From Streptomyces sp. AcH 505 (GTDB lineage Bacteria > Actinomycetota > Actinomycetes > Streptomycetales > Streptomycetaceae), in contig NZ_JTIY01000001.1 in NCBI RefSeq assembly GCF_000818175.1, positions 754,935 through 790,049 of the forward strand: a DNA stretch of 35,115 bases. The letters are read 5' to 3'. Position 1 is the first letter of the stretch. Every line of letters begins with the position of its first letter. Of this stretch, positions 23,684 to 30,585 are shown piece after piece. The notes under the pieces are model-generated. The model was not told the origin of the DNA. It made no database searches and was given only the letters and a program-made list of their open reading frames with translations. The translations under genes and the position numbers were made by a program.

Positions 23684-24462
23684 CCGGCCCGGTGATCTTC
23701 GATCCGATGACGCTGCCGAGCGACGACAACGTCAACAACTACACCTTCTGCGTGGAGCTCAAGGGGAGCCAGTGGTTCCTGCAGAAGGGGAAGATGATCG
23801 CCTACTACGGGCGGATCGACTTCAACGGCATCGGCCACGGCAGGTTCCAGGGTCTGGTGCGCACCAGCTTCCACTCGCCGCTGCACGCGGCGGACTGGGT
23901 GGTGGCCGAGGGCAGCGGCAAGATGCTGCTGGCCGACCGGGCGTTCGACGTGAACTCGTACGACCTGGAGGACGGCAACCTGACGATCAGGTCGGGGAAT
24001 CTGCTGGCCTACCAGCCCACGCTGGCGCTCAAGCAGTCGATCGTGCCGGGCTTCCTCACCCTGATCGGCACCGGGAAGTTCGTCGCCGCCTCCAACGGCC
24101 CGGTGGTCTTCATGGAGCCGCCGCTCAAGGTGGACCCGCAGGCGCTGGTCGGCTGGGCCGACTGCCCGTCCCCCTGCCACCACTACGACCACGGGTACAT
24201 GACGGGGCTGATGGGCGGGCTGCGCGCCATGACGGGCATCGGCGGGGCCTCCGGTGAGGAGCACCAGTTCGAGTTCGTCGGCGCCGGTACGGTGCTGCTC
24301 CAGTCCACCGAGATCCTGATGGCCGAGCGGGTGACGGGCACGGTGCCCAACGAACCCGGCGTACCGGGCGGCGGTGGCGGCCAGCGGCCGGGCCAGCAGC
24401 CGCCCGGCGGGCAGCGGCTGCCGGGACAGCTGGGCGATCTGCAGCGTCGTTTCGGGCTGTGA
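23680..24462 (+). CDS. AIM24 family protein, third of three, with Pro/Gln-rich tail
   Basis: The most divergent of the three, 260 residues. It keeps the shared features (GKMIAYYGRIDF, DGNLTIRSGNLLAYQPTLAL, GTGKFVAASNGP, KVDPQALVGW, EEHQFEFVGAGTVLLQSTE) and adds a WADCPSPCHHYDHGYM stretch with two Cys and three His, which could bind metal. The tail is Gly/Pro/Gln-rich (about 225-260). The GTG at 23680 overlaps the previous stop in GTGA and has GGAG upstream. A terminator follows. Confidence 0.88.
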   Translation: MTGPVIFDPMTLPSDDNVNNYTFCVELKGSQWFLQKGKMIAYYGRIDFNGIGHGRFQGLVRTSFHSPLHAADWVVAEGSGKMLLADRAFDVNSYDLEDGNLTIRSGNLLAYQPTLALKQSIVPGFLTLIGTGKFVAASNGPVVFMEPPLKVDPQALVGWADCPSPCHHYDHGYMTGLMGGLRAMTGIGGASGEEHQFEFVGAGTVLLQSTEILMAERVTGTVPNEPGVPGGGGGQRPGQQPPGGQRLPGQLGDLQRRFGL

Positions 24463-24503
24463 GAGTAGTTCGGCCTGGGTGGGTACACGGTCGGTGAGGG
24501 TGA

Positions 24504-24528
24504 ACGCCGCGCACCGGGTGCGCGGCGT
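24504..24528 (+). terminator. Terminator of the AIM24 operon
   Basis: ACGCCGCGCA (24504-24513) and TGCGCGGCGT (24519-24528) form a perfect 10-bp stem with loop CCGGG, 41 nt after the last AIM24 stop. Confidence 0.8.
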
Positions 24529-24540
24529 CACATCCACACT

Positions 24541-24570
24541 TTGTACAGAATTCAACATCTTAGGTAGAAT
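24541..24570 (+). promoter_or_regulatory. Leaderless promoter of the marR gene at 24577
   Basis: TTGTAC (24541-24546), 18-nt spacer, TAGAAT (24565-24570, 5 of 6 of the -10), then 6 nt to the ATG. The surrounding 35 nt are markedly AT-rich and carry AGAATTC and AGAATCC as a near direct repeat, which could be an autoregulatory site. Confidence 0.55.
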
Positions 24571-24576
24571 CCTGAT

Positions 24577-25053
24577 ATGGAGACCGAGACTGCCACTCAC
24601 TGGCTGAGCGACGCGGAGCAGTGCGCCTGGCGCACCCACCTGGATGTCAACAGGCTGCTGACGCACCAGCTGGAGAAAGACCTACAGCCCTTCGGCCTGA
24701 CCATGAACGACTACGAGATCCTGGTGAACCTCTCGGAGTCCGACGAACGCCGGATGCGGATGAGTGACCTCGCCGCCGCCACCCTCCAGTCCAAGAGCCG
24801 GCTGTCCCACCAGATCACCCGGATGGAGACGGCGGGGCTGGTCAAGCGCGAGCACTGCGAGTCCGACCGGCGCGGGCTGTTCGCCGTCCTCACGGATCTG
24901 GGCATGGAGACCATGCAGCGGGTGTCGCCGCACCACGTGGAGTCCGTGCGCAAGCACTTCATCGATCTGCTGTCGCCCGAGGCCCTCGCCGATCTGCGCA
25001 AGGCGCTCGGCCCGGTGGCGGAGCATCTGCACGGCCACCGCGGCAAGCTCTGA
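24577..25053 (+). CDS. MarR family transcriptional regulator
   Basis: The 158-residue winged-helix protein shows FGLTMNDYEILVNLSESDER, RMRMSDLAAATLQSKSRLSH, QITRMETAGLVKREHCESDR and the wing RRGLFAVLTDLG. It has the C-terminal dimer helices typical of the family. It stands alone between the AIM24 terminator and the convergent sensor kinase gene, whose stop lies 2 nt away on the other strand. Cys near residue 93 (EHCESD) could sense oxidants, as in some MarR proteins, but this is speculative. No ribosome binding site precedes the ATG. Confidence 0.88.
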   Translation: METETATHWLSDAEQCAWRTHLDVNRLLTHQLEKDLQPFGLTMNDYEILVNLSESDERRMRMSDLAAATLQSKSRLSHQITRMETAGLVKREHCESDRRGLFAVLTDLGMETMQRVSPHHVESVRKHFIDLLSPEALADLRKALGPVAEHLHGHRGKL

Positions 25054-25055
25054 CG

Positions 25056-26630
25056 TCAGCGGGCGGGCGGCAGCCGCAGTTCGAACAGCGCGCCGCCGCC
25101 CGGTCCTGGCCCGACCGTGAGCGAGCCGCCGTGCCGCAGCGCGACATCGCGGGCGATGGCGAGGCCGAGCCCCGCTCCGCCGTCGTCCCGGCCGCGCGCC
25201 TCGTCGAGCCGTACGAACCGCTCGAAGATCCGGTCCCGCTCGGACTCCGGCACCCCGGCGCCGTCGTCACCGACCGCGAGCACCACATCGCCGGCCTCCC
25301 GGCGCAGCCGTACCCGTACCTCGGTCTTGGTGTGCCGCTGGGCGTTGTCCAGCAGATTGCCCAGCACCCGGGCCAACTGGCCACGTGAGCCGCAGACTTC
25401 GAGACCGGCGGCAGCGTCGACCGTCACCGGGACCCGGTCGGTGGCCCGCTGGGCGACCTCCTCGGCCACCAGCGCGCCCAACTCGACCCGGGTCTCCCCC
25501 GGCCGCTCCCCCGCGTCCAGCCGGGCCAGCAGCAGCAGATCCGCGGCCAGTTGCTGGAGCCGTACGGTGTCCAGGACCGCGCCCGGCACGTCGAGCAGCT
25601 GCGGATGGGCCGAGCCCACCTCCAACTGGGTGCGCAGCGAGGCGATCGGGCTGCGCAGTTCGTGCGAGGCGTCGGCGACGAAGCGGCGCTGGCGCTCAAC
25701 CGAGGCCTCCAGCGCGGTCAGCGTCTCGTTGGTGGTACGGGCGAGCCTGGCCACCTCGTCCTGTCTGCCGGGCTCGGGCACCCGGCGCGACAGGTCCTCG
25801 GACGCGGTGATGGCGGCCATCTCCCGGCGGATGCCTTCGACCGGGGCGAGCGCCCTGCGGGTCACCAGCCACGTGACACCCCCGACGATCAGCAGCAGGG
25901 CGGGCAGTCCCACCAGCATGGCGGTGGTGGCGGTGTTGAGGGCGCTCTGCCGGGCGGCGAGCGAAGAGCCCACCCGCAGCAGGACCTTGGCGTTGTTCCG
26001 GTCGGTCACCTCGATGGTGACGAAGCGGTAGTCGGCGGAGTGCCCGTCGACCGTGGCGCGGCCCGAGGTGTGGGAGATGACATCGCCGACGCTGCCGAGC
26101 CCGGACCCGTCGTCGTCGCTCCCGCTCCGGTCGTCGTCGCCGCTACTGCCGCTGCCGCTGTTGTCGTCACTCCCGCTCGGGTCGTCGTCACCACCCCCGT
26201 CGTCGTCGCTGCCGCCGCCCTTGCCCTTCCCACTGCCCTTGCCGCCGTCGTCGTGGAAGGCGGCCGGTGTCTTGGGCGGGACGGACACCGGGGCGGGAGC
26301 AGGTTTCACCGCGGCGAGCCCGGTCCCGCTGACGGCTTCCAAGCCCTTGCTCGCGGCGAGCAGTTGACCACCCCTGGTGGACACCTGCACCGGGTGGTCC
26401 TCCCCGTCGGGAAGCTCCAGCCGCGCGTACGGCACCGGGTTCGGCACCTGGGCGATGATGTCGACGGCGATGTCCCTGGCCGCCGAGTCGGCCTGCTGGT
26501 CCGCCTGTCCCGTGAGGTTCGAGCGCAGCGACATCAGTACGGCTATCCCGGCGGCCACCAGGGCTATCGCCACCACCACCGTGGCACCGAGCGACGTGCG
26601 GGCCCGTACGGACCCGAAGGGCCGCCTCAC
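25056..26630 (-). CDS. Two-component sensor histidine kinase with acidic extracellular insert
   Basis: Membrane sensor kinase of 524 residues, partner of the regulator just upstream. TM1 is TVVVAIALVAAGIAVLM (17-33) and TM2 MLVGLPALLLIVGGVTWLV (238-256). A HAMP domain follows, then the H-box RRFVADASHELRSPIA (His323), N-box NLLDNAQRHT, and ATP motifs DDGAGVP and GAGLGLAIA. The extracellular part holds a low-complexity insert at about 127-178 made almost only of Asp, Gly and Ser, with Lys at its start. Such an insert could bind Ca or other cations (inference). The GTG start overlaps the regulator stop in GTGA. Confidence 0.93.
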   Translation of the reverse strand: MRRPFGSVRARTSLGATVVVAIALVAAGIAVLMSLRSNLTGQADQQADSAARDIAVDIIAQVPNPVPYARLELPDGEDHPVQVSTRGGQLLAASKGLEAVSGTGLAAVKPAPAPVSVPPKTPAAFHDDGGKGSGKGKGGGSDDDGGGDDDPSGSDDNSGSGSSGDDDRSGSDDDGSGLGSVGDVISHTSGRATVDGHSADYRFVTIEVTDRNNAKVLLRVGSSLAARQSALNTATTAMLVGLPALLLIVGGVTWLVTRRALAPVEGIRREMAAITASEDLSRRVPEPGRQDEVARLARTTNETLTALEASVERQRRFVADASHELRSPIASLRTQLEVGSAHPQLLDVPGAVLDTVRLQQLAADLLLLARLDAGERPGETRVELGALVAEEVAQRATDRVPVTVDAAAGLEVCGSRGQLARVLGNLLDNAQRHTKTEVRVRLRREAGDVVLAVGDDGAGVPESERDRIFERFVRLDEARGRDDGGAGLGLAIARDVALRHGGSLTVGPGPGGGALFELRLPPAR

Positions 26631-27289
26631 GAGGCGACCAGCCGGTAACCCGCGCCGCGCACCGTCTGGATGGCGCCGGCGCCTATCTTGCGCCGCAGGG
26701 TGCTGATGTAGACCTCGATGATGTTGGGGTCGCCGTCGTAGGCGAAATCCCAGACGTGCTCCAGGATCTGCGGCTTGCCGACCACCTCGCCCGGCCGGAC
26801 GGCGAGTTGTTCCAGCACGGCGAACTCCTTCGCGGTCAGCGCCACTTCGACATCGTCACGGAAGACCCGGCGGGCCGCGGTGTCGACGCTGAGGCGGCCG
26901 ATCCGCAGCACGGGCGAGGCCCCGGCCGAACCCCGCCTGCGCAGCAGGGCCTTGACGCGCGCGACGAGCACGACGTACGAGAAGGGCTTGGTCAGATAGT
27001 CGTCGGCGCCCGTGTCGAGCCCTTCGGCCTCGTCGTACTCGCCGTCCTTCGCCGTGAGCATCAGGATCGGTACGTCGTTGCCGGCGGCGCGCAGCGCGGC
27101 ACAGACCCGGTAGCCGTTCATGCCGGGCAGCATGATGTCGAGCACGACCAGGTCGTACACGCCCTCACCGGCCCGGTACAGCCCTTCGAGCCCGTCGTGG
27201 ACGACGTCCACGGCGAACCCCTCGGCCGTCAGTCCCTTGGCCAGCGAGACCGCGAGCCTCTTCTCGTCCTCGACGATCAGCAACCGCAT
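26627..27289 (-). CDS. OmpR/PhoB family response regulator
   Basis: Cytoplasmic regulator of 220 residues. The receiver domain has acidic VEDEK, phospho-acceptor Asp51 (VVLDIMLPG), Thr79 and Lys101 (LTKPF). The C-terminal winged helix shows LTAKEFAVLEQLAVRPGEVV, DPNIIEVYISTLRRKI and TVRGAGYRLV, typical of the OmpR group. It is co-translated with the kinase. The intergenic region on its other side carries direct repeats of CTTCAGG, so it probably controls itself and the divergent PepSY gene. Confidence 0.95.
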   Translation of the reverse strand: MRLLIVEDEKRLAVSLAKGLTAEGFAVDVVHDGLEGLYRAGEGVYDLVVLDIMLPGMNGYRVCAALRAAGNDVPILMLTAKDGEYDEAEGLDTGADDYLTKPFSYVVLVARVKALLRRRGSAGASPVLRIGRLSVDTAARRVFRDDVEVALTAKEFAVLEQLAVRPGEVVGKPQILEHVWDFAYDGDPNIIEVYISTLRRKIGAGAIQTVRGAGYRLVAS

Positions 27290-27310
27290 GCGCCCAGCTT
27301 CCCAAACTGA

Positions 27311-27350
27311 ACCTGAAGATCTCTTCAGGTGGCTTCAGGCTGCCTTCAGC
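27311..27350. promoter_or_regulatory. Response-regulator binding region (CTTCAG repeats)
   Basis: CTTCAGG occurs at 27323-27329 and 27333-27339 and CTTCAGC at 27344-27350, spaced 10 and 11 nt, one helical turn, as expected for an OmpR-type dimer. In addition ACCTGAAGA (27311-27319) and TCTTCAGGT (27322-27330) are perfect inverted arms. The site lies between the divergent response regulator and PepSY genes. Confidence 0.6.
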
Positions 27351-27400
27351 TTGCCTCGGCGAAGTTGATGTCACACGGACAACGACCCGGGAGGCACCAC

Positions 27401-28015
27401 ATGAAGCGCAACATCACCATCGCGGGCGTCACGGCGGCGGTACTGATCGGGGGCGGCACCTACACGGCGGTCGCCATGGGCAGCGACGACGGCCGGGTGT
27501 CCCCGGCACCGACGGCGACGACGAGCACGGCGACACCCCGCCCGGACCTGTCGGCGGACGACAACCCGCACGTCTCGCCGACGCCCGGGGGAACGAAGAC
27601 GGACGCCCGGCGGGCCGAGTCCTCGGCGCTGGCGATCGTGCCGGGAACGGTGACCTCCGTCGAACGCGACAGCCGCTACTGGGAGGTGGAGATCCTGGGC
27701 AAGGACGGCGTGGAGCGTGAGGTGCACGTCGACCTGACCACCGGCAGGGCGACGCTGGACCGCGACCACCGAGACGGCGCCACCCGCACCGCCACGCCTT
27801 CCAAGACGGACGACAACCCGCACCACGGCGCCACCCCGGCCCCGCGCCCCACGGCCGACGACGACCGCCGCGGCGGGGACGACGACGGCCCGAGCCACGA
27901 CGCGGGTGACGACCACGGCGACGACCACGGCAGCGGCCGGCACGGCGACGACGACGGCCCCGGTCACGACGCGGGCGACGACCACGGCGGCGGCCGGCAC
28001 GGCGACGACGACTGA
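27401..28015 (+). CDS. Secreted PepSY-domain protein with His/Asp-rich tail
   Basis: The 204-residue protein starts MKRNITIAGVTAAVLIGG, a signal peptide or anchor, followed by a Thr/Pro-rich linker. A single PepSY-like domain (about 73-125) reads SALAIVPGTVTSVERDSRYW, VEILGKDGVEREVHVDLTTG. The last 60 residues are almost only Asp, His, Gly and Arg, in an imperfect 19-residue repeat, and could bind metal ions. GGGAGG lies 6 nt before the ATG. It diverges from the two-component genes and is their likely target; PepSY proteins beside OmpR-type systems are common in actinobacteria. The last stop base abuts the stop of the convergent MFS gene. Confidence 0.85.
   Translation: MKRNITIAGVTAAVLIGGGTYTAVAMGSDDGRVSPAPTATTSTATPRPDLSADDNPHVSPTPGGTKTDARRAESSALAIVPGTVTSVERDSRYWEVEILGKDGVEREVHVDLTTGRATLDRDHRDGATRTATPSKTDDNPHHGATPAPRPTADDDRRGGDDDGPSHDAGDDHGDDHGSGRHGDDDGPGHDAGDDHGGGRHGDDD
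27877..28012 (+). repeat. In-frame 57-nt repeat coding for a His/Asp-rich tail
   Basis: A unit of 19 codons at 27938-27994 (RHGDDDGPGHDAGDDHGGG) is preceded by an imperfect copy with an extra DDHG and followed by a partial copy (RHGDDD). Length change by slippage in this tract is likely among strains. Confidence 0.7.
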
Positions 28016-29215
28016 TCAGCCGGAACCGACAGCGCCCCGCCCGGCCCCACCAGGCCGGGCGGTTCGCGCCGCCCCGTACACAGCGGCGGCGCACAGCACG
28101 GGAACGGCGGCTCCGGCGAAACACAGCGCGAGCGGCAGCCGGCCGACCAGCACTCCCACGGCCGCCGTACCGCCCGAGATCCCCGCGTTCAGCGCCGTGT
28201 TGACCCAGGCACCGGCCTGGGTACGGGCTTCGGGCCTCGCCGCCTCGTCCGCGATCAGATACGCGGTGGTCAGCGCGGGCGCGACGAACAGCCCTGCCAG
28301 GGCGGTAAGCCCCGCCAGTACGTACGCGTTCGCCGCGAACCCGGTCAGCACCATGGCCAGCCCCAGCGCCCCGCCCAGCAGGGCGAGCCGCGCCTTGGCC
28401 GAACCACGCCAGGAGACAGCGCCGTTGGCGAGCCCGCCGACCGCGCTGCCGGCCGAGAGGGCGGCCATCACCCAGGCCACGGTGCCCGGCCGCCCCAGCT
28501 CCTCGGTGCGCGCGACGACCAGCAGGTCGAGCGCGCCCAGACAGATTCCCACCCCGGCGGCGGCCGGCAGCAACCCGCCAAGGCCCCGCACACCGCCGCG
28601 CGCCCGCCGCTTCCGGCCGCCGGCACCACCGGGGAACGGTACGGGCGCCGTGACGAGCGCGAGCGTCCCCACGGCCACCAATACGGCGCTGAGGGCGATC
28701 CCGACCGTGGCATCCCACAGGGTGACCAGCGCCCCGACGATCAAGGGGCCGCAGACGTAGAGCAGTTCCTCGGCGACCCCGTCGAGACTGAACGCGCGCT
28801 GCAACAGCGCCCTGTCCGGCAGCAGTTGCCCCCACAGCGTCCGCATGACGGGCCCCAGCGGCGGGGTGCACACACCGGCCGCCCCGCCGAGCACGACGAA
28901 CAACCAGTCCGGACAAGCAGGTTGACGCCCGGCAACCGCCAGCAGGGCGAGCAGGACGGCGTACAGAGCGGCCATGGGAGCCAGCGCACGGCGCAGCCCG
29001 TACCGATCGATGAGAGCCGCCCGCGCGGGCGACAGGAAGACGCTGGTGACGCCGAACAGCGCCACGACCGTGCCAGCCACGGCGAACGAACCCGAGGCGT
29101 CCTTGACGGTCAGCACGAGTGAGAGGGAGACGGTCCCGTAGGAGAGGCGGCCGAGCAGCGCGGCACCGAACGTGCGCAGGGCATGCGGGGTCCGCAGAAC
29201 AGCGGCGTACGACAT
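28016..29215 (-). CDS. MFS family exporter
   Basis: Integral membrane transporter of 399 residues with about 12 hydrophobic segments, for example GTVSLSLVLTV, GTVVALFGVTSVFLSPARA, LAPMAALYAVLLALLAVAG, LIVGALVTLWDATVGIALSA and VLAGLTALAGLFVAPALTTA. RAALIDRYGLRRAL matches the loop 2-3 motif of drug-type major facilitators. The substrate is unknown. Its 5' region has a predicted short leader ORF and a hairpin that hides the ribosome binding site, a design used by ribosome-inhibitor resistance genes, so antibiotic efflux is a fair guess. The ATG at 29215 has AGGAA 8 nt upstream. It converges on the PepSY gene with no nucleotides between the stops. Confidence 0.9.
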   Translation of the reverse strand: MSYAAVLRTPHALRTFGAALLGRLSYGTVSLSLVLTVKDASGSFAVAGTVVALFGVTSVFLSPARAALIDRYGLRRALAPMAALYAVLLALLAVAGRQPACPDWLFVVLGGAAGVCTPPLGPVMRTLWGQLLPDRALLQRAFSLDGVAEELLYVCGPLIVGALVTLWDATVGIALSAVLVAVGTLALVTAPVPFPGGAGGRKRRARGGVRGLGGLLPAAAGVGICLGALDLLVVARTEELGRPGTVAWVMAALSAGSAVGGLANGAVSWRGSAKARLALLGGALGLAMVLTGFAANAYVLAGLTALAGLFVAPALTTAYLIADEAARPEARTQAGAWVNTALNAGISGGTAAVGVLVGRLPLALCFAGAAVPVLCAAAVYGAARTARPGGAGRGAVGSG

Positions 29216-29223
29216 GGGAGGGA

Positions 29224-29305
29224 TTCCTCGAAGAGTGCGTGCTGGGACACCGTGGCAGCGCGAGGAGCGCGGCGGTACCGGGTCCTAGACACGGGGTTCG
29301 AGGAA
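29224..29305 (-). promoter_or_regulatory. Predicted translational attenuator of the MFS gene
   Basis: On the minus strand TTCCTCGAA (29305-29297) is perfectly complementary to TTCGAGGAA (29232-29224). The first arm lies in codons 2-4 of a 7-codon leader ORF; the second contains the AGGAA that serves the MFS ATG. The 64 nt between them include GCGC-TCCTC-GCGC, which could fold and bring the arms together. A ribosome held on the leader ORF would cover the first arm and free the ribosome binding site. Confidence 0.6.
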
Positions 29306-29308
29306 CAT
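29285..29308 (-). CDS. Seven-residue leader peptide MFLEPRV upstream of the MFS gene
   Basis: ATG at 29308, stop TAG at 29287-29285, product MFLEPRV. The ATG lies 7 nt after the -10 element TATCGT, so the transcript would begin at the start codon and the ORF would be translated as a leaderless message. It has no Shine-Dalgarno sequence. Codons 2-4 form one arm of the hairpin that covers the MFS ribosome binding site. The short length, position and overlap with the arm are those of regulatory leader peptides such as the ones before erm and cml genes. The peptide itself shows no motif that lets me name an inducer. Confidence 0.5.
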   Translation of the reverse strand: MFLEPRV

Positions 29309-29315
29309 GAAGCCG

Positions 29316-29344
29316 ACGATAGCAGCCGGCGGGGAGGGCAAAGG
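29316..29344 (-). promoter_or_regulatory. Predicted promoter of the leader ORF and MFS gene
   Basis: Minus-strand TATCGT (29321-29316) is a fair -10. A weak -35 such as CCTTTG (29344-29339) is 17 nt further up. Transcription would start at or next to the leader ATG (29308). Confidence 0.4.
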
Positions 29345-29359
29345 GGGTCGTGCAGGGGT

Positions 29360-29540
29360 GGTGTCCGGAGCGTAGAGCGTGATGTGTGGCGCATCTCGGC
29401 GGTGGCTCCGCGTCACGGGAGTACGCGCCGTAAATCATGCAGCGCAGGACACGACCCCGGAACGACACCCGGCGACAACCGCAACCACAACCCCGCACCG
29501 CCCCGGGCCGAGCGGCACACTCCCGCCGGACGGGGCCTAG
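29360..29540. repeat. Intergenic element B, related to 103..238
   Basis: Shares with 103..238 the blocks GGTGTCCGGA (29360-29369), GCAGGAC (29444-29450), CGACAACCGCAACC (29473-29486) and GGCCTAG (29534-29540), in the same order, the last including the meaB stop codon. Between the first two blocks this copy has about 25 extra nt. A plus-strand frame from ATG 29437 reads MQRRTRPRNDTRRQPQPQPR, low in complexity and without a ribosome binding site; I do not call it a gene. Together with 29216-29359 this makes up the 321-nt gap between meaB and the MFS gene. Confidence 0.4.
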
Positions 29541-30496
29541 GCGTCGCCCGTGATGCCCGCCACCAGTTCGTCCGCCGCCGTGTACGGGTCCAGCTCGCCC
29601 GCCACGATTCGTTCCGCCAGGGCGTCCAGGCGGTGGTCGCCGTGCAGGTCGCCGATGCGTTCGCGCAGTGCCGTGACCGCGATCGTCTCGACCTCCTTCG
29701 CCGCCCGAGCGGCCCTGCGGCCGTTCAGGACGTCGTGTTCCTCCATCCAGGCGCGGTGCTTCTCCAGGGCCTCGACGACCTCGTCGATGCCCGTACCGCG
29801 CGCCGCGACCGTCTTCACGATCGGGGGGCGCCAGTCGCCGGGGGCCCTGGCCTCGCCCAGGCCCAGCATGTGGTTCAGCTCGCGGGCCGTCGCGTCGGCG
29901 CCGTCCCGGTCCGCCTTGTTGACCACGTACACGTCGCCGATCTCCAGGATCCCGGCCTTGGCCGCCTGGATCCCGTCGCCCATGCCGGGGGCGAGCAGCA
30001 CCACCGACGTGTCGGCCTGGGAGGCGATCTCGACCTCCGACTGGCCGACGCCGACGGTCTCCACCAGGATCACGTCGAATCCGGCCGCGTCGAGCACCCT
30101 GATCGCCTGCGGCGCCGCCCAGGCGAGCCCGCCGAGGTGGCCGCGGGTCGCCATGGAGCGGATGTAGACGCCGGGGTCGGACGCGTGCTCGGACATCCGC
30201 ACCCGGTCGCCGAGGAGCGCGCCGCCGGAGAAGGGCGACGACGGGTCGACGGCGAGCACGGCGACGCGTTTGCCCGCCGCCCGGTACGCGGAGACCAGCG
30301 CGGTCGTGGACGTCGACTTGCCGACGCCGGGCGAGCCGGTGAGCCCGACCACGTACGCGTTGCCGGCGAGCGGGGCCAGCGCCGCCATCACCTCACGCAG
30401 CTGCGGGGACGCCCCCTCGACCAGCGAGATCAGCCGGGCGACGGCGCGCGGCCGGCCCTCGCGGGCCTGCGTCACCAGCTCGGGGACGTCCTGCAT
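29537..30496 (-). CDS. meaB: MeaB-type G-protein chaperone of B12-dependent acyl-CoA mutases
   Basis: Protects and reloads adenosylcobalamin mutases by GTP hydrolysis; older annotations call it ArgK/LAO transport kinase. The 319-residue protein has Walker A GSPGVGKS (54-61), AVDPSSPFSGGALLGDRVRM, the switch ETVGVGQSE and the guanine motif NKAD, followed by the C-terminal dimerisation helices (LDPYTAADELV). All key residues are intact. Likely clients are methylmalonyl-CoA mutase and the Icm enzyme whose large subunit is encoded at 13805..15556. The ATG at 30496 is favoured over GTG 30499 by the spacing of GGAG. It follows the acetyltransferase gene after 89 nt. Confidence 0.95.
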   Translation of the reverse strand: MQDVPELVTQAREGRPRAVARLISLVEGASPQLREVMAALAPLAGNAYVVGLTGSPGVGKSTSTTALVSAYRAAGKRVAVLAVDPSSPFSGGALLGDRVRMSEHASDPGVYIRSMATRGHLGGLAWAAPQAIRVLDAAGFDVILVETVGVGQSEVEIASQADTSVVLLAPGMGDGIQAAKAGILEIGDVYVVNKADRDGADATARELNHMLGLGEARAPGDWRPPIVKTVAARGTGIDEVVEALEKHRAWMEEHDVLNGRRAARAAKEVETIAVTALRERIGDLHGDHRLDALAERIVAGELDPYTAADELVAGITGDA

Positions 30497-30560
30497 CACA
30501 GCTCCGTTCGTTCCGTACGCGACACCGGCCGCACCCCGGCCGCACCCACACCCGCAGGCA

Positions 30561-30578
30561 CCGGCGGGCGCCCGCCGG
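30561..30578 (-). terminator. 18-bp GC palindrome between the acetyltransferase gene and meaB
   Basis: CCGGCGG (30561-30567) and CCGCCGG (30572-30578) form a 7-bp stem around GCGC. It is 7 nt after the acetyltransferase stop and may partly terminate that transcript before meaB. Confidence 0.5.
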
Positions 30579-30585
30579 GCTCAAA

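Noticed and set aside
27877..28012. CRISPR-like or minisatellite array
   Set aside because: The repeats are in frame, few, adjacent and imperfect, and encode a His/Asp-rich tail; there are no spacers.
29437..29553. Plus-strand small ORF MQRRTRPRND... as a gene
   Set aside because: No ribosome binding site or placed -10, highly basic low-complexity product, and it overlaps the meaB 3' end. The DNA similarity to 103..238 is reported instead.
29537..30496. Calling this gene an arginine/LAO transport ATPase (ArgK)
   Set aside because: The GTPase motifs and the acyl-CoA gene context fit MeaB; the transport label is historical.
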